38,009 nucleotides of DNA from contig JALJEE010002385.1 of the NCBI GenBank assembly GCA_023231475.1, positions 1 to 38,009 of the forward strand. Direction: 5' to 3'. The notes beneath the pieces are model-generated. The model made no database searches. It was not told where the DNA came from and saw only the letters and a program-made list of their open reading frames with translations. Below, one piece after another: positions 9,450 to 21,135 of the stretch. Source of the DNA: Seison nebaliae (taxonomy: Eukaryota; Rotifera; Pararotatoria; Seisonacea; Seisonidae). Numbering within the stretch: position 1 is the first letter of the stretch; each line of letters starts with the position of its first letter. The translations under genes were made by a program, and so were the position numbers.

Positions 9450-12400
9450 TTATTGGAAAAGTTTTACTAATTCCAATTTTTGTAAATTTCCAGGTGAATT
9501 CGAACGTTTCAAATTCGATGTTTCACTATTATCATTGGAATGACATTTATTTAAACGATCATAAATATGTTCGTGATTCGTTGAATGTAAGTGATATGAA
9601 GCATGTAAATGATGTTTGAAAGAACGATCAAAACTAGAATAAATTATATGATTGTCACTCGATAAAGAATCGATAGTAGATGGTGCACCGAACGATATTA
9701 AATCATCAGAACATAATTTTGTGTTGGACAAATTGAGATAATTATCACAATTCTTCTCATTCCAATTCGATTCATTTGAATTATTATTATTCGAATTAAT
9801 CAGATTTACATCATCAATATCGTTGATGATTGGAAGATATGTGGCTTTCCCATTGATCATAATCATCGAAGTTTTTTGTTGTGGTTCCTCTTTCGGTTGA
9901 CGATCTTTCTTATCATTCATTGGACTCCAAAAATTTTTGTTCATTGATAAATTTGAATTTGAACAATTACTTGTAGATTCAGTTGCTTGATAACGATTGT
10001 TGTTGTTATTGTTTATTATTAAATTCTTTTTCTTATGAACTTGTTTCTGTTTCAATTGTTTACCTAATAATTGTGACGTATTAGTTGTTGTAACGGATGG
10101 TGTATTTGTTGATAAGGAATTGAATTTTTGAATAATTTGATGAGTATTCGAAACGGAATTGAACTGATTGGATTGTGCTAGTTTGATGGAATTCTCAATA
10201 GCACAATCGGAATTGTTCTTTATCTTCGAACTCATTTCGTCGGATGAATTAGGAAAAACTCTCAATAGTTTTGTTGTTGGGCATTTTTTTATATAGTTAG
10301 AATTCGAATAATCAGAATTTTTCAAATCATCACTCTGTTTATTTGGTGTATGAAAAAATTTCCGTTTATTCTCATTCTCCATCAAATCCACATTTGAGCT
10401 TGATCGTTCTATTGTATTCTGAGTTTTGGAGAGTCCAATTAGAAAGTTATCTAAAATCTCACTACTAATCGATGTGGAAATGGGGGTGATTGATAAATCG
10501 GAGAATTGATTACAATATTTTTTATGATTCAAATATTTTACATTGACATAATTATCATGTTTCTGTTGTTTCTTCCACAATTTATAATTCATTCGAATGA
10601 CTTGATTCAATAAATATAAATATTGTTTATCTATCGCATCGTGACAGGATAAAGAACGTTGACGATTTTTCGTTGACGATGGAGAATTAATAAACTCCTT
10701 ATTATTATTATTATTCGAATTCATCGTATTACAATAAGTGGAAGAGGAGAAAGTTGATGTGGAACTAGATTGTCTTTTATTCTTCTTCAATGACGAGCAA
10801 CGTCTTTTCATATTCAATCGATTCAATGCCTCTCTGATTGTTAGACGTTTATTGATGGAAGAATAAACGGTCGTTTTTGGTGTTACATCGAAGAATAGAC
10901 TTCCATCAATACTATTCTCCGATAGTCCATTCTTGTTCGATTGAATTGTGCATTGATTTACTACATTAGGAACAAATGGAATTGTACTCGTCCATATCGT
11001 CGAGTTATCCCCGTCATTCTTTTCCGTTTTCTTCTCCACATAACCAGCTAATTGGAAAGAATCGTTAATTTTCGATTTTAACTCATTCTTCCTATTTCTT
11101 CATCAAATTCAGCTTAGTTAATTCGAATCAGAAAAACAAAAAAAAAACCTGATCACTTTACAATATATCAGATTCATAAGAAGACAACTGAAAACTAAGA
11201 AAATGGCGAGTGTAATTAAAATGAGATAAAAAGATTTCATCGAATAAATCTCAGTATTATCATCAATTTTCTCATCAACTTTCTTCTGTTTCTTCTCAAA
11301 ATGTCTCACCATTCTCGTTGTCGGCGTGGTTTTAAACGAATTTAATGTAATAGAAATGGTTTCTAAACAGACAATTCAAAAAATAGAAAATTTTAATAAA
11401 TTGAACTTATTGTTCTTGTTGTGGTTGTTGTTGGTTTAGTGGTGGTAACTGTTGAAATGTGAGACGTGGTTAACATCGTATATCTCATTCTTTTGATGGA
11501 ATTTGGAGATGATTGACGGAAAAACGGTTTTCCGCTAGTAAACCTATTGAGATATTGATAAATATGATAATTGTCATTGAATAAAGTAGATCGGGTTGAA
11601 TGAGAAAATTTCGGTTTATTATTTGAATAAAAATTTTCTTTCCAAAAATTTCCTTTCCGATTATTCAAGATCGGTTGAATTTTCAGTAAATTTTTTTTAT
11701 AATTATTTTCCTGAGAATTAAAACCATTAAATTTTCTTCGTAAATTATAAATTCTTGTTGTTATTGTTGTCATTGGGATGGTGGTGATAGTTGGTGACGA
11801 TTTGATTGTAGAATATAAAGACGAATTTTTAATTGATGAAAATATTTTTTTTAATTGTGGATCATTATAAATTTCTGAATAATAATCGTTCAAATTTGAA
11901 GAATAGTCTAAATCGGTTGAATAATCGTAATTCCATAATGTTTCCGTCATTCTTGCTGTTGAGGGAGTTGAGTAAAAATTACGAAAATTTTCTTTTTTCC
12001 AACTCGTTATAGTTGAAGTGAGAGGATTGGAGAGATGATGATAAAACTTACGATGATTTCCTGGTAAACGGAAAGACGCTAATTCTTTATCATTTTTCGT
12101 CGTTAAATCATCTTCCGAATATTCGACAAATTCCACATTTTCATCATAATGATAATTATCATCATTAGTCTCTTTCACCGATAATTTGTGAGTGGTGAGG
12201 AATCGTGGTAATTTGGATTTATTTCGATTGATAATTTCTATCGTTGTCGAATTCGAGTTTTCTTTGAGTTGAAAGAAATATTTCTTATTTAATTGTCCAA
12301 AAGTTTTATTTAATCCGTTCATCGGATTTCGTTCGTTTACCGATAGTTGTAACTTATCTCTCTTTTCCATCACATGTCTACTGGTTCTACTGACTAAATT

Positions 12401-14668
12401 GATTAATTAATGAGATTAGAATGAGAGTGCAAAAAAATAATTTGTGCAGAAAATTATTACTACAAGATTAATAGAAACAGAAATTATACGAACCATTCGA
12501 TTCATTTTTCTCGTTCAATTCGACAGTTCCTTCGTTTTCATTCTTCCCCTTCAAATTACCATCATCATCATTATCATAAGTAACAATCTCGTCTAATAAT
12601 TGTTTCAATAACGACTTTTTTCCTTTTGAAATTGGCGTTTGATTAATTCGAAATTTTTTCATTTCTTTCTTCATCAAAACTTTTGGTTTGGATGTTCTCG
12701 GTGGCATTTGTCTTTTGGCGTCTCGAACTGATTTCATTGCCTTCCTCCAATCTCGTTCCACTTCCGCCACACTCTTCTCATCCTTATCAGAAAAGAGAAG
12801 TTTGATCATATTCGATAACATAAATGAATTGTTCAATATCGATCTTTTCGTCGTTTTCTCAGGTCGTTTCTTTCTCGATTTCATTCTTTTCAAAATCTTC
12901 TCCGTTTCATTCAAAATTTTCGGGGAATTCGTCGATATACGAAGACGAATAATTGCATTCACCTTTTCGATATTCCGATAATGATCCAATTGACTCGATC
13001 TTCTCGTCGATATTTTCGATCTCAATTTACTATCAATTTTCGTCGTCATCATCGTCGTCGTCGATGTGGTAGTGGTGGTGGTGGTGGTTGAAATTTTTGG
13101 TGTCGTTGTAACTTTCCAAATAGTATTTTTCATGTCGATGAGAAATTTGAAGAAGTTTAATGAATGTTTCTGATCGACAATCACATCCTTCGCCTCATTG
13201 AGAAATTCTCTTAATTTTTCGATATTTGAATTATGTTCCATAGGAATTCGTTGATAGAATTTCTTTACGACTTTAGGAGATTTTTTCGAATTTATATCAA
13301 TTTTTTCTTTTTCTTCATCGAATGTTGATATGGTTTCTTGTTCGTTTTCATCGAATGGTATTCGTTCTTCATAATCCTCATTTATTATTTCACTGTCACT
13401 TACATCGTAATATTGGATGTCATTCTTTTCCGTCGAATGATGTTGTAAATTCGTCGGAACATTAGAACTCCATTGGTTCGTTGAATGTTTGTTAGAGATA
13501 TCTAAATTCCTCCCACACGAAATCCGAACAATATCATTCGTAGATGATGGTGAAACTAAAAAATTTAAATTTAAATTAGTTAATATATTTTTTTTTTTTA
13601 TTATATCAAATCCACACGAGGCAAATTAAATAGAAAATATGATAACTCTTTCGAAGAGTTATTGATAATAAGATTCTTTCCTAGATAGATATATAATTTT
13701 AAAATGAACGAAAAAAACCTTCAAAATATATCCAAAATCCGTTATCATACCAGATTTTATGAGAATTATTACTCGTAAAAAATTCTAAATCAACTCGTCG
13801 ATGACCACTACCGAATAGTGAGGAGACATCTCTCTTATATCCACATTTTTTCACACCTTGTGTACTGTAACGATTCTCTTTAATTTTCAAATAAGTTTCG
13901 TCACATTCGTTTTTCTCATTACGATGACTAGATAACTGGAAAGAAAAAAAGATTAATGGAAGAAAATATGAAAAACGAACTTTCATATCGATTCGTTTTA
14001 ATAAGATAATTCCATGTCGATTTTTACCTGACGTATTTAAAAAATCTAATTGACAACGACATCGAAGATTAATCGGGAAATCGATCGGATAATGAGGACT
14101 GGTAATATATGCCGTTTGAATATGTTTATTCGATATTTCCGAACAAATATCGATCGTTTCCATTTCTAAAGAAGAAAAATAATAATTTATAAAAAAAAAG
14201 AAGAAAAATTGAACTGGGAAAACATTGATATTTGATATGAATATAATCGAACAATTTCCCATCACAAACTGATGAAATTATCAATTCTTTCATATTGATA
14301 CTTGTCTTACATTCACTCCTTCCCGTACAAATGTTATCGATATTGAAATATTGATCATAATAGCAGTTTTTCGACGAGTGTTTACAACTTCTTCTTTCAT
14401 CACTTTCGATCGATGTCAAATTGATGGTTGAATATTTTTGTTGAATTCCGAACAGAGTTTGAAGTATTTTCAATCTTCCTTCATTCTCACACAACAAATG
14501 GACATGGATGGATTTAGTACCGGTTAATAGACATTCGGATTTCTGAAAGACTTTCAACGAATAAATATCTACGACAATTCATTCAATTTTAAAAAGTTTT
14601 TTACACTAACCGATTTTAGTTGTTTGATATAAATTGAGAATGGATAAAAGTAGGAAAAATAATCTCAT
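9450..14668 (-). CDS. Receptor-like protein: signal peptide, SUEL galactose lectin, CUB, TM, long tail
   Basis: Eight exons: 14668-14611, 14550-14215, 14165-13981, 13935-13719, 13555-12494, 12393-11407, 11362-11149, 11097-9450; 1568 residues, all phases consistent. The signal peptide is MRLFFLLLSILNLY. Residues about 24-131 form a SUEL/Gal_Lectin domain (ends CTGRSECKTSIN..YIHIKYQC). Residues about 134-265 form a CUB domain (TSPHYPIDFPINLRCRC, ECDETYLKI, NGFWIYFEG). A long Thr/Ser/Lys-rich, mucin-like stalk follows. The TM lies near 992-1015 (LILITLAIFLVFSCLLMNLIYC). The roughly 550-residue tail is Ser/Asn-rich and disordered. Such proteins bind sugars or partners at the cell surface (EVA-1 and latrophilin carry SUEL domains), but I know no named protein with this order. 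An AATAAA overlaps the stop. Confidence 0.72.
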
Positions 14669-15293
14669 TCTAATTATTTGGGAAATAAATGAGAGAAATG
14701 AAATTAATTGATAAGTGAACTTCTTCACAACTGATCGAGTTATGTGAATGATGAAGTGAAAGGAATTATGTTGGAATAAGATGGGAGTGAATTTATCTCT
14801 CAAGACGTGTAAATCTATGTCAATAATTCAATAGACATAACACTTTCTACTCTTCCATTCATCACAGAATGGTTAGGTTAGGGGAATATGATAATAGAAT
14901 TATCGATTACTAATCATCGATAATGGGTGGAGTTCCAAATGAAAATTCTCATTCCAACACAAATAAAATTCCTTTTCTTATCAACTTCTTTTCCAACTCC
15001 AACAATTACCTCATTCACAATCGAATGGTAATTGATCCACAGGAACTTAAATAACAATTTCTTTTCTACATTCCTCAACGTCAACAAATCGATAATAGAG
15101 TTGGATGACCTAATCAATAATTAACAAATGAAAGTCAATAGTAGCAAGATCTATGACTCGTCGTTTAAGGAAATTATCTCTCGTCTTCTATCTATTATAG
15201 TTCTTCAACCTACATTTTATTATACGAAAAGAAAAATTGTGAAAACTTCCCAAAAAAAATTTGTTGATTAAAGAAAATTTTATTTAAAACATA
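14669..15293. other. Intergenic, upstream of the lectin/CUB receptor
   Basis: No convincing coding frame. It should contain the promoter of the minus-strand receptor gene and the 3' flank of NSRP1, whose minus-strand AATAAA is at 15279-15284. No TATA box or clear motif was recognised. Confidence 0.4.
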
Positions 15294-16163
15294 TTATGCT
15301 CGACGAAATGAATTTCGTTTAATTATTGATTTTAATTGACGTTCCTTAAATTTTTTTACTGCTTCTTCATACACTTTCCCCACCGTTTTCTTCTCCATCA
15401 AAACCATCAATCCTTTAATTCTCTCCCGTTCACTTTTTTTCTTCAAATCGTCGATGGTTATTCTTTTCCTCTTTACCTCCTTCTTTTTTCCACTTTCCTT
15501 CTCTTTCCCTTCAATTATTGATTCGGATTCCGATTCTGAATTTGAATCATATTCTGACGATGTTGACGAATCAGTTTCTTCTTTAATTTCACCTGATTTT
15601 TTCGTTTTTCTTTCTTCTTTACTCATCGATTCTTGGAGAGATTTGGCAACAGAAAAAAATTCATTGAAATTCTTTTTCTCCGAATCCTCATCGTCGTCAC
15701 TCTGTTGTCGATTTATGTCCAATTCTTTTAACCGTTTTCGATGGTTATCCGTTATGTAAGTATCTTTATCAAGAAATTCACCTTTCGATTCTTCTTCTTT
15801 TCTTTCCTTCTGGATTTTTCTTTCTCTTCGTCTTTCATTTTCCATTTGTCTATTTGCTGCCGATTCTAATAAATGTTTCATGTATTTCGGTTTATATTTC
15901 TGATCTGATTTCTTTGAATCACTTCTCGTTTTATCATTGAAAATGACAGATAATCGATTTTTTCCTTCTGATTCTCGATCCAATGAATCATATACTTCAT
16001 CGTATTGATAAATGGATGGATCGTCTTCTATATTCTTCGAATTAATTATATTCTTCTTCTTCTTTTCTGGTATAGTCGATTCATCGATTGCTGGTAAAAG
16101 GGTTCGTTTCTTTTCATTCTCGTTGAATTTCTTTCGTAAACTGATTAAAAATCTATTCGACAT
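15294..16163 (-). CDS. NSRP1: NSRP1 (nuclear speckle splicing regulatory protein 1, DUF2040 family)
   Basis: Nuclear splicing regulator that binds pre-mRNA and influences splice-site choice. 289 residues from ATG 16163. The DUF2040 core is clear: DPSIYQYDEVYDS, then KPKYMKHLLESAANRQMENE and ERRRERKIQKERKEEE, then GEFLDKDTYITDNHRKRLKE. The C-terminal third is acidic/Ser-rich then Lys/Arg-rich (EVKRKRITIDDLKKK), a typical disordered nuclear tail. It is shorter than vertebrate NSRP1, which has a long RS-like tail. A single exon was sufficient. An in-frame TTG nine bases upstream is ignored in favour of the ATG. A poly(A) signal lies 10 bases past the stop. Confidence 0.85.
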   Translation of the reverse strand: MSNRFLISLRKKFNENEKKRTLLPAIDESTIPEKKKKNIINSKNIEDDPSIYQYDEVYDSLDRESEGKNRLSVIFNDKTRSDSKKSDQKYKPKYMKHLLESAANRQMENERRRERKIQKERKEEESKGEFLDKDTYITDNHRKRLKELDINRQQSDDDEDSEKKNFNEFFSVAKSLQESMSKEERKTKKSGEIKEETDSSTSSEYDSNSESESESIIEGKEKESGKKKEVKRKRITIDDLKKKSERERIKGLMVLMEKKTVGKVYEEAVKKFKERQLKSIIKRNSFRRA

Positions 16164-17085
16164 ATTCCTCAATTTAATTCGGAGATTTATAATTTTTTTC
16201 CATTTTCAATATTATTTATATTCAATTTAATTAATAATATTGAAAGCCAACTAATTAATAAATAATTTATTTTAGAAACGGTTTGATTAAGACAACTAGT
16301 TATATTTGAGTTTATCAGATCCTAATTTCTTTGAGATATCCATTTCGGCCTCCCTACCAATCTCTAAAAAATACAATAAAACCTAATACCTAATACCTTA
16401 AATGCCATCCGTTTGGCGCCAAGTGAAACATTTCTTAATAAGCTTCTTTCTATTGAGTATTAAACCATATTAAGATTAATTTTATGCTTTAATAAGAATC
16501 CATACTCTTGGAATTATAGTTCATCTTTATCTACTTTTAATTTAGAAAAAAAAGAAAGCCACTATGTTTGGATAACAAAAACAAAGGATAAAAAAATTTA
16601 CACATCTCTTTAACTTTATTTTTCTGATCTCCATGATTTTTCGGAGTCAATTTTCTCTCATTGTAAAATGCAATCAAAATTGATTAAAATCTCTTTATAA
16701 GCGGACTAAATGTCAATTACTCATCGTAAATCTTTATTTTACAGTTTGTCAAATTTTTGGAAACTTTTATTAACGAGAAGGAAAAATAATTTAAAACAAA
16801 GTGGTTGTGGGGCAATGTGCGACAATAACTTTTAAATGAGAGAATTTTGGTTTCAAAGACAGTTCGTAACTAAAAAATTCGCTATGTTTGTCAATAAGAA
16901 ACAGTTCAGGTTTATGAAGCTTCATATAACGAGTTCGACATTCGTATCAAATTGGGTTTTCAAGAGATTTTTGGTACAATGGAAAAAGTATATAGAAAAA
17001 TGGAAACTAAAAAATTCCGGTTTACATACAACTTGAATTATTTTTTTCATTCTCAATTTCCTCCTTTATTTCCGCCTTCTTAAAA
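16164..17085. other. Intergenic region between divergent NSRP1 and the 315-residue membrane protein gene
   Basis: About 0.9 kb with no frame I can support. A short ORF at 16836-17036 has no recognisable features. A small direct repeat ACCTAATACCTAATACC lies near 16381-16397. Being between divergent starts it probably holds both promoters. Confidence 0.35.
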
Positions 17086-18619
17086 ATGGCTAACCATTTC
17101 TTCAATCATTTATTCAAACTAACATTAACACTGATAAATATTCAACTGGCAGTTTCGTCACTAACCAGTATCACGATAAGACTTCAAGATAAAGGTTATT
17201 GTCGTCGATATGAGAGATTGTATGGTATCAAAGCGAATATCCGGAATTACTGTAAATACTCGGAAGAGTTTTCGATGCATGTTGACAGTTTGATTATTTC
17301 AGTTTGTGCTTTAATTTTATTGATTGAAAGGTGACTCAATTTACGATGGGAAATTAAAGAGGGACTTGGAAAGAGGAAGACGTATTAAAGTTAACTAATT
17401 TTCACATAGCATCACCTGAAATTACTTTCAATTGTTCTTCAATGAATCAGTGGACATCATTTATAAGTTCATATTGTGCGATTAACGGATCGTTCTTTCG
17501 GAGTGCCAAGTTACCATTTTATTGATGTCAAATGATCAACAAATGAAAAAAGTTACAATTCGGGAATTGGAAGTATCTGCACGGTTTCACTTTCCTTATT
17601 CTTTTCTTTTTTCAACTTATGATAAAAAGGAAATCATTAGGAGTAAAGTAGGAATTTTTCATAGTTTTTTAAACGTCGATAAATTCCACACATTTGCATT
17701 TCCCTATATTAAATGTGTGGACCGGAATGACCAACAAATATATATGACGCATTTGAAGTATGTGCATATTTTCAAGTTTAATTGAATATTCCCTATGATC
17801 AGCTGAAAATAATATTAACATAAATACAAATCATAGAAATTTACACATGAGAAAGGCGGTTAAAATAGGCGCGCATATGACGGCGCTTATAGATGTGAGA
17901 GGTTCTGATTGGGGTAAAGGAGTTTCGAAGTATTCAAAAAAGCAGTCATGTATAAGCATTTTAAAATTTAAAGTTTATATTTTAAAAATTCTTCATCGTT
18001 CCTCAAACCATTGCTGCCTCATTCAAAAGAAATTTCTTTCTACAATTCGGAAAATATTGAGAATTTTAATGAAATTCCAATGGAACGAGGAAGTAGTTGT
18101 TTGTGGAATAAAAAAAAGAAATTTCATTATCAATTAATCTCCAATAATTAGCCATTTTCAGATCGGTTAAAAAATAAATGGGAAATTGACGGATTCACTG
18201 TTTTTGACGTTAAAGACGGCCGGAAATATCAACTTGAATGTACCGTGAAAGTTATTACTGTTTCGAAAGTAAGTAATTTCCTGATTGTAACTAAATAAAT
18301 TGATTCGTTAGATGAATGAAGCTCTATTTCTCTTGGTAAACAAAAGCTTACCAACTTTCATTTGTCCAGCTCACATGAAATGTAAGTACATTAAACAAAG
18401 TTCAACTAAATATTTTCAAAAATATTTCTCGATTTTTGAATTATAGAAATCGAAGTGAATCCATATGGTGGAGGGTTTGGATTTTTAATTCCAATAGTCG
18501 GTGCAATTGGTGGGGTTGTTCTTATAATAGGATTCGGCGCAATCATTTTGCGGAAGAAACCTGCAGGTCACGGTAGTGGTGCAAAACAAAGTCTAGGAAG
18601 TCACAACACATATTATTAG
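17086..18619 (+). CDS. Type I single-pass membrane glycoprotein, family not recognised
   Basis: Proposed exons: 17086-17287, 17410-17509, 17665-17757, 17837-17929, 17974-18092, 18162-18268, 18312-18381, 18456-18619; 315 residues, with phase kept at each junction. The N-terminus is signal-like (LFKLTLTLINIQLAVSS). The ectodomain has about nine spaced Cys and several N-x-S/T sites (NCSS, NGSF, NSSS). A Gly-rich TM (LIPIVGAIGGVVLIIGFGAI) is followed by RKK stop-transfer and a tail of about 22 residues ending HNTYY. The cysteine pattern hints at small beta-sandwich (Ig-like) domains but I cannot assign one. The second and last acceptor choices are the weakest points. An alternative small exon at 17553-17583 was considered. 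Confidence 0.5.
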
Positions 18620-19441
18620 AAAAACTGCAGTTTTATATCGGCCTATTTGGTCAAGACACAGTAAAATATCATTTACATATGTCGAAATAACGATAGGTTT
18701 TTGCTTTCATAAAGAGAAATTAATAAAAATGATAAATTAAGAAAAGAAAAAAGAATTGTTATTCTTTATTATTATATATGAAACTATTTTTTATTTATAA
18801 ATGTAAAATCGATATTACTATATTATTTATATAGAATATACGATATATTAAAAAGCATTTGTCACGATAACTAAATATGATTAACATGAGTTAAGGCAAA
18901 ATTACCTAAAAGTGTCCAATCGCTGCACCGCGCCCAATCAACCAATCTCCCATTCCGTTTTCACACAGTCAAAAACGATATCGCCATCAGAAAGTTTTGA
19001 TTTTCACTATCGTTTACGGACTATTTTCTGTATTCGAGTCATGAAATCCATTGAAATCTAATCTTCCGATCTCCTCTTCAAAATTTCTCGAAACTCGAAA
19101 TATTTGTTGACGATTTTTCATTTCATCTGTAAATTCATTTCATTCGTAAATTTGAAAGATGTCCAAATGGTAGAGAAACAAATACCTACAGAATATCTGC
19201 ATTATCATTCGATTTTGCGCTTAGATATTAGATGTGTGTCCTCAATATCATCAGTCAGTTTCTGATGATCATGATAAACTATGGCACGAATTGTGATAAG
19301 GAATAATTCGTACCAATTCGAAATGAAATTATTAGAATCATATATTGTTCCAATTTTAACTAAAAGTGTTCCTTTTACTCCTATGAAATAGAAGAAAGAA
19401 AATTATCAATTTGTGCGCCGATAGATTTGGTGTGGAGCCAT
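18620..19441. other. Intergenic, A+T-rich
   Basis: About 0.8 kb without a supportable gene. It starts with the 3' flank of the membrane glycoprotein gene, including AATAAA-like signals near 18721. Nothing else recognisable. Confidence 0.35.
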
Positions 19442-19499
19442 GTAAAATACGCCACGTAAAACACCTCACATAGAATAGACCACGTAAAATACGCCACGT
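19442..19499 (+). repeat. Direct repeats with CACGTAAAA cores, upstream of a TATA box
   Basis: GTAAAATACGCCACGT occurs identically at 19442-19457 and 19484-19499, 42 bases apart. The core CACGTAAAA also follows at 19454. They sit 100-160 bases before a TATATAAAG, so they may be promoter-proximal factor sites. This role is inferred from position only. Confidence 0.45.
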
Positions 19500-19599
19500 C
19501 AGATATATCACGATTACACGACACACAAAATTGACAGTTGGGCGAATAAAAAACGACAATTTTCAATTTTTTCGCGCGCACTTTTTTCACATCAACTAA

Positions 19600-19608
19600 T
19601 ATATAAAG
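19600..19608 (+). promoter_or_regulatory. TATA box (TATATAAAG)
   Basis: A good TATA match in a locally less A+T-rich stretch (CGCGCGCAC lies 27 bases upstream). It lies about 110 bases before the ATG of the small putative gene at 19711, leaving room for a start site near 19630. Confidence 0.5.
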
Positions 19609-19710
19609 ACTTGTGAGTTGAGTCTGTATTAGTATATTCATAAAATTGTTTTTTTTTAAAGTATAATAGTAAAGAGTGATGACAATAGTGTCATCACGGA
19701 AAAAAAGGGA

Positions 19711-20034
19711 ATGAAATCGAGAGAAATATCGATAGAGATATTCTCTCCGAGAAAAAGTTTGGGAATCAGTAGATTCAATAGTTTCTAATAATTTTATTTC
19801 TTGATAACATTTTATAAATTTATTCATTTCAGAATTTCGAGATTATTATACTGTGGCCAGAAGTTTTACCGAGGGTTCGTGTAGAGGTTTGGGAGTGCCA
19901 AAGGTTCATATTTATGAATTTTCGAGTAAAATTCTAATATTTTTCTAGTTATGGCTTCGAGGATGGATATGGCGAGTAGTATGGGAGAAGTAACAGGGAA
20001 ACGTTTTGGTTCTGTTAGTTTCATTTTTTGATAA
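19711..20034 (+). CDS. Putative small spliced gene, unknown product
   Basis: Proposed exons 19711-19780, 19833-19925 and 19949-20034, each bounded by good GT..AG sites (acceptors TTCATTTCAG and TTTTTCTAG) and in matching phase. The product is roughly 80 residues, beginning MKSREISIEIFSPRKSLG and containing VARSFTEGSCRGLGVPK and MASRMDMASSMGEV. The third exon may be read to TGA (ending VSFIF) or be spliced again near 20009. No family, signal peptide or membrane segment is recognised. Support is the TATA box upstream, the higher G+C of the exons than the flanks, and phase agreement. Confidence 0.35.
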
Positions 20035-20039
20035 TTAGT

Positions 20040-21135
20040 TCTGATAAAACATTTTCTTTCAAGGTAGGGGATAATATGAAAAGCTGAAAGTAGGGGTGCT
20101 GCCTCATGTTTAGTCCACAACTTCTTTTAATATAATATGAATTTTGCTTTTATATCTTTTAGGTTTAATTCCTGGAGGCAGCACAAGAAGTTATAATTAA
20201 ATTTATAAAAACATTATCATTTTTTATTTTATTAACAATTTATAGACCAAGTAATAGATGGAAGGAGTAAGAGATTCCATCAACTAAGGTACTGAAAGAA
20301 AGGTTTTTTATTTTATTCCATTTTATGTTTAATCAATTTTCGTAGTAAGATCAATTCACCACCACAATAAACACGGAATACACTTACTTGGATTGTGAGG
20401 TTCAAGAAACCACTACACATACTGAAAATACTACAAATAAATCAATTATGAGATTCATAAATATAATATATATTATTCATCATGAACTACCATTTTCTAA
20501 TTAACAATAAATCTGTTTTAATAATATTTTGAAACGATTTTTTTTATATCAAAATATGTGATCATCTCATCAGAATTACGATATTTCCTCATAACAATAT
20601 CTGACAATTACAGAGTAATGTCATCTTAAGCTTAACAATTTTTAAGAATAGACTTATAATCTCCAGCTTTTTAGTCCGACAAGTTATAATGTGGGACATA
20701 TGGTTGAAATATGTTGGAAATTGTACGTCATTTGTTGAACAGATAAAATCTGTTGATTAATCGTTAAGCTCTTCTTTCCTAGAAGAGAGATCGGAGAATA
20801 TCCTAGTCGAGTATCCTTGGAAATAACCATTTACACTTGATTATGATGATTATGACCTATGAAAAATAATTTTTGAAATTCATTAGAGAAAAAAGTTGAA
20901 AAATGGGAATAAAACATAATAAATGTTTGTGTGTGAGAATTATCCAGTAGTCGGTCAGTCAGTCAATCCATATAAATACTAACGAAGAACAGTGAAAATT
21001 TGGAAATTAAAAAAGAACTAATGTGAAATTTGTTTTCTTAATAGAGTTTATTTCTTTTCGATTCAACTTGTTCTCAATTTTTGATTTCTCCTTCATTTCT
21101 TTTTGGGCATTCTCAACCATAGGTTGTCATCCGTT
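20040..21135. other. Intergenic, no gene seen
   Basis: About 1.1 kb, A+T-rich. Short open frames exist on both strands but none has a recognisable motif or consistent splicing. An acceptor-like CATTCTCAACCATAG ends at 21122 just before the next gene's first ATG, so part of this may be its 5' UTR. Confidence 0.35.

Noticed and set aside
17288-17524. Innexin call from a Cys-spaced segment (CSSMNQWTSFISSYC)
   Set aside because: The spacing resembles an innexin extracellular loop, but the spliced product has one C-terminal TM and no innexin YYQW-type motif or four-TM layout.
20000-20060. KRFG/RG ending as an RFamide neuropeptide precursor
   Set aside because: The frame has no signal peptide and no spaced dibasic cleavage sites. 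A single KRFG is not enough.
19356-20120. Minus-strand ORFs across the repeat/TATA region
   Set aside because: Their translations are dictated by the direct repeats (TWRILRG/TWRILHG) and contradict the plus-strand splice signals.
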